Part shown: positions 28,302 through 36,904 of the stretch, piece after piece
Layout: every line of letters begins with the position of its first letter
Numbering within the stretch: the first letter of the stretch is position 1
Origin: an uncultured Collinsella sp.
Lineage (GTDB): Bacteria > Actinomycetota > Coriobacteriia > Coriobacteriales > Coriobacteriaceae
DNA: 64,000 nucleotides
Assembly (NCBI GenBank): GCA_900549745.1
Contig: URPJ01000010.1
Span: 11,782 to 75,781 of the forward strand
Direction: 5' to 3'
Notes under the pieces: generated by a model
The model's database searches: none
Told to the model about the DNA's origin: nothing
Seen by the model: the letters and a program-made list of their open reading frames with translations, nothing else
Position numbers and translations under genes: made by a program

Positions 28302-28327
28302 ACAACTAGTCGTTTAAGTGCGTCCCC
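28302..28327. repeat. 26-bp flanking repeat, right copy
   Basis: ACAACTAGTCGTTTAAGTGC followed by GTCCCC. It is the inverted partner of 27309-27334. It lies directly before the adenine deaminase stop. Confidence 0.7.
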
Positions 28328-28332
28328 GATGA

Positions 28333-30153
28333 CTAGTCGGCGTAGGTGAAGGTTGTGACGTCGAACATGCCCTCGGGGCGGATGCGGAGCGTCGGGATGA
28401 CCGGCAGGGGCAGGAAGATGATGCCCATGATGGGGTCGAGCGGCGGCTCAATACCCATGGCGCGCGCCTTGACCATAAAGTCGTCGTGCTGCGCAGCAAC
28501 GTCCTCGGCCGTGCCTTCGCTCATAAGGCCACCGAGCGCCAGCGGAATACGCGCCACGACCTTGCCGTTGCGCACCAGCACGTGGCCGCCCTGGCCCACG
28601 GCCTCGACGGCAGCCATCATATCAGCCGCGCTGTCGCCCACCACGCACACGTTGTGCGAGTCGTGGCCGATCGTCGAGGCGATGGCACCGCCCGTGATGG
28701 TAAAGCCGCGCACCCAGCCGCGACCGATATGCTTGCCGACCAGGCCCAGGCCAGCGGGGCCGTCGCCATCGGCGCCCTCGGCCTGCAGCGACACGCCGCG
28801 GCCGTGGCGCTCGATCAGCATAATGCGGCGCAGGCCCTCGGCACTCTCGGGGCGAGCCATACCCGTGATGGCCTTGCCCGGCACCACGTCGATCACGGCC
28901 TCGCCCGGCTTAAAGGCATAGTCGAACACGTCGAGCGATAGCTTCGGCAGTTTAACGGAAGCGCGCAGCTCATCGGCAAGGGCCGCAACCTCGGCCATCT
29001 CGGGTGCAATCTCGCCCACAAAGGTGCCGTCCTGCGCCACCAGAGCACCGGCGGCATAGACACGATGCGGAGCCTTGGCAAACGTCAGGTCATCGAGCAA
29101 CAGCAGGTCGGCGCGTTTGCCCGGGGCGATCGCGCCACGGAGCTCATGCGGGTCGCGACAGCCGTGGTCCAGGCCAAATGCCTCGGCCGTGGAAAGGGAC
29201 GCCATAGAGATGGCGACCACCGGGTCGATGCCGGCCTCGATAGCCACGCGGCAGGCGTTGTCGATCATGCCGGTCGCAAGCGCATCGGAAGGGGCGCGGT
29301 CGTCAGTCGCAAAGCAGCAGCGGCGGGCACGGGCGGGGTTTTCCAGCAGCATCGGAGACAGGTTGGCCAGGTCATGGCTGCACGTGCCTTCACGCAGCAT
29401 CACATACATGCCGCGGGACAGCTTGTCGAGTGCCTCCTCGGGAATCGTCGACTCGTGGTCGGCGATAATGCCCGCTGCGGCATAGGCGTTAAGGTCCTTA
29501 CCGGCAACGAGCGGCGCGTGGCCGTCAACCTGCTTGGACGGCGTCTGGTTGGCAGCATCGATGCGAGCACAGGTCTCGGGGTCGGCCATAAAGACGCCCG
29601 GCAAGTTCATCATTTCGCCCAGACCAAAAACATCGCCCGGATGCTCGGCAAAAAACGCTTGCATGTCAGCGGCGGTAATCACAGCGCCTGCTTGCTCATC
29701 GGGCAGCGCGGGCACGCACGAGGGCATCATGTACTTGATGGAGATGGGTGCGCGACGACCGTCCTCGATCATAAAGCGCAGGCCGTCCAAGCCCGCCACA
29801 TTAGCGATCTCGTGGCTGTCAGCAATAGCGGTGGTGGTACCGCGCGTCGCCGCCATGCGCGCATACTCGGCAGGGCGGATGTTCGAAGACTCGATATGCA
29901 AGTGCCCGTCAATAAAACCGGGGGCAAGATAGCGGCCCTGGCAATCGATGACCTCAGTTGCCTCGTAGGTACCGACGGCATCGTCGCGACCATCGTAGAG
30001 CACGCCGACGATCACACCGTCCTTGACGGCAACGCTACCGGGCGCCACGCGCTGGCCATATACGTCGACAATCTGTGCATTGGTAAACAGCGTGTCGACG
30101 GGCACGCGACCCTCGGCGGCCTCGATCACAGTCCTCATGACCTCAACGGACAT
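28333..30153 (-). CDS. ade: Adenine deaminase (Ade)
   Basis: A 606-residue amidohydrolase converting adenine to hypoxanthine and ammonia. The metal-binding motif APGFIDGHLHIESS, MMPSCVPALP, GHAPLVAGKDLNAYAAAGI and the C-terminal domain (GLVGKHIGRGWVRGFTITGGAIASTIGHDSHNV) are diagnostic of bacterial Ade. Start ATG 30153 has AAAGGAG 5 bases upstream; the frame is open further but has no better site. It may feed the purine-degrading enzymes encoded further along the window, though it is 20 kb from them. Confidence 0.95.
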   Translation of the reverse strand: MSVEVMRTVIEAAEGRVPVDTLFTNAQIVDVYGQRVAPGSVAVKDGVIVGVLYDGRDDAVGTYEATEVIDCQGRYLAPGFIDGHLHIESSNIRPAEYARMAATRGTTTAIADSHEIANVAGLDGLRFMIEDGRRAPISIKYMMPSCVPALPDEQAGAVITAADMQAFFAEHPGDVFGLGEMMNLPGVFMADPETCARIDAANQTPSKQVDGHAPLVAGKDLNAYAAAGIIADHESTIPEEALDKLSRGMYVMLREGTCSHDLANLSPMLLENPARARRCCFATDDRAPSDALATGMIDNACRVAIEAGIDPVVAISMASLSTAEAFGLDHGCRDPHELRGAIAPGKRADLLLLDDLTFAKAPHRVYAAGALVAQDGTFVGEIAPEMAEVAALADELRASVKLPKLSLDVFDYAFKPGEAVIDVVPGKAITGMARPESAEGLRRIMLIERHGRGVSLQAEGADGDGPAGLGLVGKHIGRGWVRGFTITGGAIASTIGHDSHNVCVVGDSAADMMAAVEAVGQGGHVLVRNGKVVARIPLALGGLMSEGTAEDVAAQHDDFMVKARAMGIEPPLDPIMGIIFLPLPVIPTLRIRPEGMFDVTTFTYAD

Positions 30154-30279
30154 ACATACTCCTTTAACCGTAGAAAAAAGCTGCGGAGCGGACAGACCTT
30201 CACCGCAGTAAGCTAATAGCCATTGTATGCCCAAACGATGGGCCAACAATACGCCTCTCCGCTTAACGGCACACGCCAC

Positions 30280-30311
30280 TTGGTGCAATGGGGACTGCCG
30301 CTGAGCACCAA
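30280..30311. repeat. TTGGTGC..GGGGAC..GCACCAA inverted repeat, copy 2
   Basis: Arms TTGGTGC (30280-30286) and GCACCAA (30305-30311) enclose AATGGGGACTGCCG. It matches 23738-23770. It lies in the 364-base gap between adenine deaminase and tyrS, which holds no gene that I can see. Confidence 0.7.
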
Positions 30312-30414
30312 TGACTACTCGACGACTACTAACTGCCGTCCCGACAACAAAAACGCCGATGTTTTGGCATCGCCAGCGAGCGGGTCGCATTTGAGACAAG
30401 GTGACGTGAAACGA

Positions 30415-30442
30415 AAGGGCGCTGACCTTCTGGTCGCGCCCT
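30415..30442. terminator. Terminator-like hairpin between ade and tyrS
   Basis: AAGGGCGC (30415-30422) pairs with GCGCCCTT (30435-30442). It is about 75 bases past the tyrS stop. Strand assignment is uncertain because T-runs are weak. Confidence 0.5.
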
Positions 30443-30493
30443 TGAAGTTGAACGTCAGATTGTCCAAATGCGGCCCGCGCAGCGTCGGCCGGT

Positions 30494-30515
30494 CCGCCGT
30501 TCGGTAGAACGGCGG
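30494..30515 (-). terminator. Hairpin directly after tyrS
   Basis: CCGCCGTTC (30494-30502) pairs with GAACGGCGG (30507-30515) around GGTA. It starts 3 bases past the tyrS stop and has no T-run. Confidence 0.45.
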
Positions 30516-30517
30516 AA

Positions 30518-31729
30518 CTAAATCAATTTGAAGCCCTTGCGCTTGCCCACGGAGAGGGTGTCGCCCAGCTTGAGGGCGCTGGGGTTGATGTTGTAGCTCT
30601 TGGGAGCCACGGCCTTGCCGTTGATCTTGACGCCGCCGCCGTCGATGTCGCGACGGGCCTGGCCGGCGCTCGCCGAAAGACCCAGATCCTTGAGCAGGCC
30701 GGCAAGGTAGATCTGGCCCTCGTCGTTAACAGTCAGCTCAACGTGCTTCTCGGGGAAGTCGGCAAGCTGGCCCTCCTTGAATACGCGGTCGAACTCGGCC
30801 TGGGCCTCGTCGCCGGCGCCGGCGCCGTGGTAGGTATCGCACAGATCGCGGCCCAGAGCGCGCTTGAGCTCGTAGGGGTCGGCGGAACCGTCGGCCAGGG
30901 CGGCGTCGATCTTGTCGACCTCGGCCGGGGTGAGCGAACTGGCCAGACGATAGTACTTGCCGATCATCTCGTCGGGGATAGACATGGTCTTGCCGAACAT
31001 ATCCTTGGGAGCGTCGGTCAGGCCGATGTAGTTGCCATAGGACTTGGACATCTTGCGCACGCCGTCGGTACCCTCGAGCAGCGGCATGGTGAGCGCGATC
31101 TGCGGCTCCATGCCCATCTTCTCCATGAGCTCACGGCCGGCGAGCAGGTTGAAGAGCTGATCGGTGCCGCCCATCTCCACGTCGGCCTTGATCTGCACGG
31201 AGTCGAAGGCCTGCATCACGGGATACAGGAACTCATGCAGGGCGATCGGCGTCTGAGACTGGTAGCGCTTGGTAAAGTCATCGCGCTCAAGGATGCGGGC
31301 GACGGTGAACTTGGAGCACACCTGCAGCAGGCCGGCCAGGTCCATCGAAAGGATCCAGTCGCCGTTGTGCACGATGGTGGTCTTCTCGGGATCCAGGATC
31401 TTCATGGCCTGGCTCACGTAGGTCTCGGCGTTGGCCTCGATCTGCTCCTGCGAAAGCTGCGGACGCGTGGAGTTCTTGCCCGAAGGATCGCCGATCAGCG
31501 CGGTGCCGTTACCGATGATAAGGGTGACGTTGTGGCCCAGGTCCTGGAACTGACGCATCTTGCGCAGGGGCACGGCATGTCCCAAGTGCAGGTCGGGGCT
31601 GGTGGGATCGACGCCGAGCTTGATGTTGAGGGGCTCGCCCTTCTCAAGCTTCTTGCGAAGGTCGGCCTCGGGGACGATCTGCGCGGCGCCCGAGGTGATG
31701 ATACGCATTTGCTCGTCGACAGACAGCAT
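30518..31729 (-). CDS. tyrS: Tyrosyl-tRNA synthetase
   Basis: A 403-residue class I synthetase. The HIGH-type motif is DLHLGHAVPLRKMRQF, the tyrosine pocket includes GGTDQLFNLLAGRELM, the KMSKS loop is RKMSKSYGNYIG, and a C-terminal S4 domain (GLSASAGQARRDIDGGGVKINGK) binds the anticodon arm. The composition is that of the longer TyrS2/TyrZ clade. AGGAGG precedes ATG 31729. The 96-base upstream gap has a short hairpin but no T-box features. Confidence 0.95.
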   Translation of the reverse strand: MLSVDEQMRIITSGAAQIVPEADLRKKLEKGEPLNIKLGVDPTSPDLHLGHAVPLRKMRQFQDLGHNVTLIIGNGTALIGDPSGKNSTRPQLSQEQIEANAETYVSQAMKILDPEKTTIVHNGDWILSMDLAGLLQVCSKFTVARILERDDFTKRYQSQTPIALHEFLYPVMQAFDSVQIKADVEMGGTDQLFNLLAGRELMEKMGMEPQIALTMPLLEGTDGVRKMSKSYGNYIGLTDAPKDMFGKTMSIPDEMIGKYYRLASSLTPAEVDKIDAALADGSADPYELKRALGRDLCDTYHGAGAGDEAQAEFDRVFKEGQLADFPEKHVELTVNDEGQIYLAGLLKDLGLSASAGQARRDIDGGGVKINGKAVAPKSYNINPSALKLGDTLSVGKRKGFKLI

Positions 31730-31825
31730 TGGGTATCCTCCTTTTGCTATAGCACCTTCGCCGAAAACGGCGGTGCTGGAAGTCCATAAACTCTCTTATG
31801 ATAACAAACTGACGCGACGCGGCAC

Positions 31826-33784
31826 CTACGACAGGAAAATCCTCGTCCTGCCGCATGCGTCAATGGCAACTGGCAGACGCGTACCGTCACGCTCGACCAG
31901 ATAGCGTACCTGCCGACGACGCAAGCAGTCGCGGCAACGGACCTGTCCCGTCGCATCGGTGGCGCAGACGCCCTCGGCGGTCAGCAGGCAGTGCTCGCAC
32001 ACCATAAGCTCGGGACGGTCGGCGTCGACCGGACCCAAGACGCCGGGTTCAGCAGCCAGTTCGGCAATACGCTCCGCATCATTGCCGAGCAACTCGGCCG
32101 GCAAGTACACCCGCCCCGCACCGAGTCCGCGCAGCCAGGTAAGCGTGGCCCGATTCGCGCAGAACACCGGCGCCGCCACGTCAAACGTCACGCCCAGCTC
32201 GCGAGCGATCACCACCTGTCCCAGGTTGCGGCAGACGACGCGCCCGGCACGCTGCATCAGTGAGCGGGTCCGGTCAGCGTCACCTGTGCGGTACACCTCG
32301 TCAAGCACCACAACGGCGTCGGACAAATCGAGTTCTCCGCGCGGGTCGGCATCCATCAGTTGCCAAGCAAAAACCATGCGAGTGGGAACCGCGCACTCCA
32401 CCAACTCCGTCGACGCACCGCCATCCACCGCAACGCCCTCAAAGGGCAGTACCTCGACGGCACGCGCAACGGGCGCAATCGCATCCGCCTCGGCCCGCAT
32501 GCGCTCCAACACCGCCGCCGTCTGATCCAACACGCCGGCGCTGCGAATCAGGTATACCTCGCAGCCCGCGTCCACCTTACGCTTGCAATGCACGACGACG
32601 CGCTTCCCCGCTGCGGCATCCACCGGACAGGGCACCTGCGGCCAGCGCTTGGGCACATCGGGACGCGCGTCGACACCCGGATAGAACCGAATCTCGAGCG
32701 TGTCACCCGCCGCCACGGCGGCGTCGAGCTCAACGGTCACCTCTTCGTGGCCCACAGCGACCAAACGCCCCACGCGCACGCCCTGGTTAATTGCGCGCTC
32801 AAAGCTCATCAGCTCGGCACCCGAACGCCCTCGCAGGTACGTATCGGTAAACCCACGGTTAAACGACCTCCCCAGCTCGCGTTCAAGCTCTTCCACGGCA
32901 TCGGGGTCCCACGCGCCGTCGCGCAGCATATCGAGTGCCCGGCGCCACACCCGCACCACGTTGAATACGTAATCGGAGTTCTTCATGCGCCCCTCGATCT
33001 TGAGCGACGCCACGCCGGCATCTACAAGCTCGGGCAGATGTGCAATACCCAGATAGTCGCGCGGGCACAGCAGGCGATCTCCCTCGACGGCAACAACGCT
33101 CTGTCCCGCCTCGTCCACTAGGTCGTACGCCAGACGGCACGGCTGCGTGCAGTCGCCGCGCATCGCCGAGCGCCCACGCCGCAGGGCCGAGAACTCGCAC
33201 GCCCCCGAATAGCCGATGCAAATCGCACCGTGGCAGAATACCTCGATGGGCACGCCCGTGGCACATAGCGCCGCAATCTCGTCGACCGTCAGCTCGCGTG
33301 CCGTCGTCACGCGCTCGACCCCCAGCTCATCGGCGGCAAGCCGCACGGCGCCTTCGCTATGAGCGCCCGCCTGCGTGGACAGGTGAATCTCGACCCCGGG
33401 AATCGCCGCGCGCAGCGCGCAGGCCAACCCGGCATCGGCGACAATCAGAGCATCGGCGCCCAACTCCAGTGCATGAGCTCCCAGTGCCACCGCATCGGAC
33501 AGCTCATCGTCAAACACGAACACGTTGAGCGTCACGTACACGCGCACGCCATGGGCATGCGCCACGGCGCAGCCGCGCGCAAACTCGTCATCCGTAAAGC
33601 CATGCGCGCTCACGCGGGCGTTAAAGCCGCCCAACCCCGCATAGATGGCATCGGCACCCGCGGCGATGGCCGCAAGCATCTGGTCGAGCCCGCCCGCCGG
33701 CGCCAGCAGCTCGGGCAGCGCCACACCGGCAGCATCCAATCCAGTCTCGTATTGTCCGCTCGGCCCCATCGCCCGAATCGCCAT
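31826..33784 (-). CDS. Peptidase U32-family protein (RlhA/TrhP-like)
   Basis: A 652-residue protein with the U32 core: ELLAPAGGLDQMLAAIAAGADAIYAGLGGFNAR, then the Cys-containing signature CHGAICIGYSGACEFSALRRGRSAMRGDCTQPCR, then SLKIEGRMKN. U32 proteins of this type help hydroxylate tRNA (TrhP) or 23S rRNA (RlhA), and the length fits E. coli RlhA. The C-terminal half includes a CEHCLLTAEGVC..CRDC cysteine set near the end. Start ATG 33784 has AAGGAG 7 bases upstream. The exact RNA target is not determinable. Confidence 0.83.
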   Translation of the reverse strand: MAIRAMGPSGQYETGLDAAGVALPELLAPAGGLDQMLAAIAAGADAIYAGLGGFNARVSAHGFTDDEFARGCAVAHAHGVRVYVTLNVFVFDDELSDAVALGAHALELGADALIVADAGLACALRAAIPGVEIHLSTQAGAHSEGAVRLAADELGVERVTTARELTVDEIAALCATGVPIEVFCHGAICIGYSGACEFSALRRGRSAMRGDCTQPCRLAYDLVDEAGQSVVAVEGDRLLCPRDYLGIAHLPELVDAGVASLKIEGRMKNSDYVFNVVRVWRRALDMLRDGAWDPDAVEELERELGRSFNRGFTDTYLRGRSGAELMSFERAINQGVRVGRLVAVGHEEVTVELDAAVAAGDTLEIRFYPGVDARPDVPKRWPQVPCPVDAAAGKRVVVHCKRKVDAGCEVYLIRSAGVLDQTAAVLERMRAEADAIAPVARAVEVLPFEGVAVDGGASTELVECAVPTRMVFAWQLMDADPRGELDLSDAVVVLDEVYRTGDADRTRSLMQRAGRVVCRNLGQVVIARELGVTFDVAAPVFCANRATLTWLRGLGAGRVYLPAELLGNDAERIAELAAEPGVLGPVDADRPELMVCEHCLLTAEGVCATDATGQVRCRDCLRRRQVRYLVERDGTRLPVAIDACGRTRIFLS

Positions 33785-33946
33785 CGGCAAACTCCTTACC
33801 AAGGTATGCATTCACTCTGAAAAATGCCGTCTTCCAGCATACACGAGGCCTCGCGCGCCCCGTTTGGTTTATCGTGTAATAACTTATGTCCATCCTGCCC
33901 CGACGGCACATCCGCCGTCCGGCACGACATACCTGGAGGTCAATAT

Positions 33947-36145
33947 ATGGGTCCTCGCCAACGACAGGGACGCAGCCGTTCAAAGACGCATGCTCTGCCC
34001 ATAATCCTGCTCTCGTTTTTGGGCTTTCTGCTGATTGCGGGCGTGGCGTTTGGCATCGGCATGGTCGGCAACGTCAACCGCTGGCTGTCCGATCTGCCCG
34101 ACTACACCGACGCCAACGCGTATCTGGTGAGCGAGCCCACCGAGATCGTCGACTGCAATGGCAACAAGATCGCGAGCTTCTACACGCAAAACCGCAAGTC
34201 CATCACCAAGGACGAGGTCTCCCCCTACGTGCTGCAGGGCACCGTTGACGTCGAGGACGAGCGCTTCTACGAGCACGGTGGTATCGACCTGTGGGGTATC
34301 GCGCGTGCTGCGGTGGCAACCCTCGGCGGCGGGCACGAAGGCGCCTCGACTATCACCCAGCAGCTGGTGCGCAACACCATCCTGCAGGAGGAGCAGTTCG
34401 ACTCGACCATCGAGCGTAAGGTGCGCGAGGCCTACATCGCCGTCAAGATGGAGGACATGTACTCCAAAGACGAGATCCTCATGATGTACCTCAACACCAT
34501 CTATTACGGCCACGGCGCCTACGGCATCGAGGCCGCAGCCGAGACCTATCTATCCAAGAGCGCCGCCGATCTCACCCTCAGCGAGGCCGCGCTGCTCATC
34601 GGCCTTCCCAACTCGCCCTCGCAGTACGACCCCACGGTCAACCCCGACCTAGCGCTGTCCCGTCGCAACAAGGTCCTCGACAACATGTTGCGCCTGGGCC
34701 ACATCACGCAGGAGGAACACGATGCCGCACAGGCCGAGCCCATCACCCTCAACGTGACCGAGATTTCGGGCAGTGGCGTCGACGTATACTCGCAGCCCTA
34801 CTTTGTCGCCTATGTTAAGCAGCTGCTGGAGCAGGAGTTCTCGACCGACGTGCTCTTTAAGGGCGGTCTGACCGTCAAGACCACCATCGACCCCACGATG
34901 CAGCAGGTGGCAGAGAATGCCGTCCGACAGCAGCTCGACACGCTCTCACTCGACGGCCTGGACATGGGCATGGTCGTCGTCGACCCCAAGACCGGCTACA
35001 TCAAGTGCATGGTGGGCGGCTACGACTACAACTCAGACGAGAACCACGTAAACCATGCCACGGCCAAGCGTCCCGTCGGCTCCACCTTTAAGGCCTTTAC
35101 GCTGGCAACCGCCATCCAAAATGGCATGAACCCCAACGTCACCCTCAACTGCAACTCGCCGCTCAAGGCCAAGGGCACCACGACCGAGGTCCAAAACTAC
35201 GCCAACCATAGCTATGGCAACATTACGCTTAAGCAGGCGACGGCATACTCCTCCAACACCGGCTACATCCAGGTGGCGGAAGCCGTCGGCAACAGCAAGA
35301 TCATCTCGCTCGTCAAAAAGCTCGGCATCGATCCCGCCAAGGACAACATCGAGGACGTTCCCGTCATGACCCTCGGCACCGGCTCGATCTCGCCGCTCGA
35401 GATGGCCGCCGCCTACGCGACGTTTGCCAACGGCGGCTACTATCGCCAGCCGATTGCCATCACCGAGATTGACTCTCGTACCGGTTCGGTGCTGTACCAG
35501 CACACCGACAATCCCTCACAGGTGCTTACCGAGGGCGAGGCCGCAGCGGTCACCGATGTTCTGTCCGGCGTCATGCAGGGCGGCGGCACGGGTGCTGCCG
35601 GTGCCCTGAGCGTCAACCAGCCCTATGCCGGCAAGACGGGCACCACCGACAACACCACTAACCTGTGGTTCTGCGGCTATACCCCGCAGCTGGCGTGCGC
35701 CCTGTGGACCGGCTATTCCGCGGGCGAGATCCCCATCCAAAAATACGGCACGGACCTGCTGGGCGACAGCACCAACCTGCCTGTCTTTAAGCGGTTTATG
35801 AACACCGTTCTGACCGGTACCGAGCGCGAGGAGTTTGCGACCGGAACGGCGCCCACCTACAAGAACAACAGCGTCTGGAAGTTCTACGGCACCAACAACA
35901 CCAAGAAGACGGAGAACGACGACAAGGACGAGAACGAGGACGAAGAGGAAACCACCACAACGACTACCACGACGACCACGACGACCGAGACCACGGGCGG
36001 CGACACCACCGGCGGCACCGGAACGACCGGTGGCTCGACGGGCGGCTCCACTGGTGGTTCGACCGGCGGCGATGGCGGCACGCCTACGCCCACGCCTACG
36101 CCCACTCCCGACCCCTCGCCCACGCCTGACGATACGGTCGGCTAG
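33947..36145 (+). CDS. Class A penicillin-binding protein (PBP1a type)
   Basis: A 732-residue bifunctional peptidoglycan synthase. There is a cytoplasmic basic tail and a membrane segment (about 17-40). The GT51 glycosyltransferase domain has the catalytic Glu in VEDERFYEHGGID and GASTITQQLVRN. The transpeptidase domain carries GSTFKAFTLA (SxxK), YSSNTGY (SxN) and AGKTGTTDN (KTG). The tail of about 80 residues is acidic, then Thr-rich, Gly/Ser/Thr-rich and finally Pro-Thr repeats, probably disordered in the wall. ATG 33947 follows GGAGGT by 6 bases; 41 more upstream codons are unlikely. Confidence 0.95.
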   Translation: MGPRQRQGRSRSKTHALPIILLSFLGFLLIAGVAFGIGMVGNVNRWLSDLPDYTDANAYLVSEPTEIVDCNGNKIASFYTQNRKSITKDEVSPYVLQGTVDVEDERFYEHGGIDLWGIARAAVATLGGGHEGASTITQQLVRNTILQEEQFDSTIERKVREAYIAVKMEDMYSKDEILMMYLNTIYYGHGAYGIEAAAETYLSKSAADLTLSEAALLIGLPNSPSQYDPTVNPDLALSRRNKVLDNMLRLGHITQEEHDAAQAEPITLNVTEISGSGVDVYSQPYFVAYVKQLLEQEFSTDVLFKGGLTVKTTIDPTMQQVAENAVRQQLDTLSLDGLDMGMVVVDPKTGYIKCMVGGYDYNSDENHVNHATAKRPVGSTFKAFTLATAIQNGMNPNVTLNCNSPLKAKGTTTEVQNYANHSYGNITLKQATAYSSNTGYIQVAEAVGNSKIISLVKKLGIDPAKDNIEDVPVMTLGTGSISPLEMAAAYATFANGGYYRQPIAITEIDSRTGSVLYQHTDNPSQVLTEGEAAAVTDVLSGVMQGGGTGAAGALSVNQPYAGKTGTTDNTTNLWFCGYTPQLACALWTGYSAGEIPIQKYGTDLLGDSTNLPVFKRFMNTVLTGTEREEFATGTAPTYKNNSVWKFYGTNNTKKTENDDKDENEDEEETTTTTTTTTTTTETTGGDTTGGTGTTGGSTGGSTGGSTGGDGGTPTPTPTPTPDPSPTPDDTVG

Positions 36146-36168
36146 AAATTCATCCGGCCATTAGCAAC

Positions 36169-36210
36169 AAGGCCCCCGAGCAGCTTATTAAAGTGCTCGG
36201 GGGCCTTTTA
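36169..36210 (+). terminator. Strong terminator of the PBP gene
   Basis: AAGGCCCCCGAGCA (36169-36182) pairs perfectly with TGCTCGGGGGCCTT (36194-36207), followed by TTAATTT. Confidence 0.9.
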
Positions 36211-36251
36211 ATTTAAAGTGACCTGGTGGACGGTCTTTATACCGGCAAACA

Positions 36252-36290
36252 AAAAAGGGGGGTACCGACCAACGTCGATACCCCTTACAA
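36252..36290 (-). terminator. Terminator of argR
   Basis: GGGGTATCGAC pairs with the GGTCGGTACCCC side. Six T residues follow on the minus strand, about 50 bases past the argR stop. Confidence 0.8.
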
Positions 36291-36334
36291 GCCACCATGT
36301 CACGCGCACAGTGCCGAGCGCACGACCCGCACGC

Positions 36335-36772
36335 CTACTTGCGAGAATTGCTCAGCTTATTGATCAGCGCCTCAAGACGCTCGCCGTCCTCGGCCGTCTG
36401 GGCAATAACCAAAATCGTATCGTTGCCGGCAAGCGAGCCAAGCACATCGGGCAACTCTGCCGCATCAACGGCGGCGGCGATGCCGGAAGCCGTGCCAGGC
36501 TGAGCCTTGATCATAACCAGATTATCGGTACGCAGAACGCCCGTTACAAGCTCGGAAACCATACGCTGCAGGTGCAGGTCCTCTGCCAGAACATAGATGC
36601 CCTCAGGGAGCTTACGCAGCCCCATGTCGGCAATATCGCGAGAGACAGTCGCCTGCGTGCAATCAAAGCCCATAGCGCGGAGCTCATCGACCAGCACGCG
36701 CTGCGTTCGGACGTCCTTATTGCGCACAATATCTCTAATGGCATCCTGGCGCCCATTGCGTTTTTTAGCCAT
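36335..36772 (-). CDS. argR: Arginine repressor ArgR
   Basis: A 145-residue regulator with an N-terminal winged helix (DVRTQRVLVDELRAMGFDCTQATVSRDIADMGLRKLPEG) and a C-terminal oligomerisation and arginine-binding domain with the GTASGIAAAVDAAELPDVLGSLAGNDTILV motif. It controls arginine synthesis or breakdown genes, none of which are adjacent here. Start ATG 36772 has AGAGAGG upstream; eleven earlier in-frame residues are unlikely. A perfect 7-1-7 palindrome lies 34 bases upstream and may serve autoregulation. Confidence 0.95.
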   Translation of the reverse strand: MAKKRNGRQDAIRDIVRNKDVRTQRVLVDELRAMGFDCTQATVSRDIADMGLRKLPEGIYVLAEDLHLQRMVSELVTGVLRTDNLVMIKAQPGTASGIAAAVDAAELPDVLGSLAGNDTILVIAQTAEDGERLEALINKLSNSRK

Positions 36773-36805
36773 ACAAACCCTCTCTCCAAAAGATGGCGGA
36801 GACAA

Positions 36806-36820
36806 TCAATCAGTGATTGA
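36806..36820. promoter_or_regulatory. Perfect palindrome upstream of argR
   Basis: TCAATCA-G-TGATTGA, 15 bases. It differs from the classic ARG box but lies where an argR autoregulatory operator would be. Confidence 0.4.
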
Positions 36821-36860
36821 ATAGTTTAACGCTATTTGAAGGCTTTTGTGTATAAGAACG

Positions 36861-36898
36861 CATTTCGAAACAATTCTATGCAAGTTTGTTTCGAAATG
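36861..36898. promoter_or_regulatory. 13-bp inverted repeat between argR and the glycosyltransferase-like gene
   Basis: CATTTCGAAACAA (36861-36873) and TTGTTTCGAAATG (36886-36898) are exact reverse complements with a 12-base gap. There is no T-run. Each arm contains the TTTCGAAA palindrome, so it looks like a paired operator rather than a terminator. Confidence 0.45.
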
Positions 36899-36904
36899 AG
36901 CCGT

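Noticed and set aside
31730..31825. T-box riboswitch before tyrS
   Set aside because: The gap is under 100 bases and lacks the T-box sequence and a terminator/antiterminator pair.
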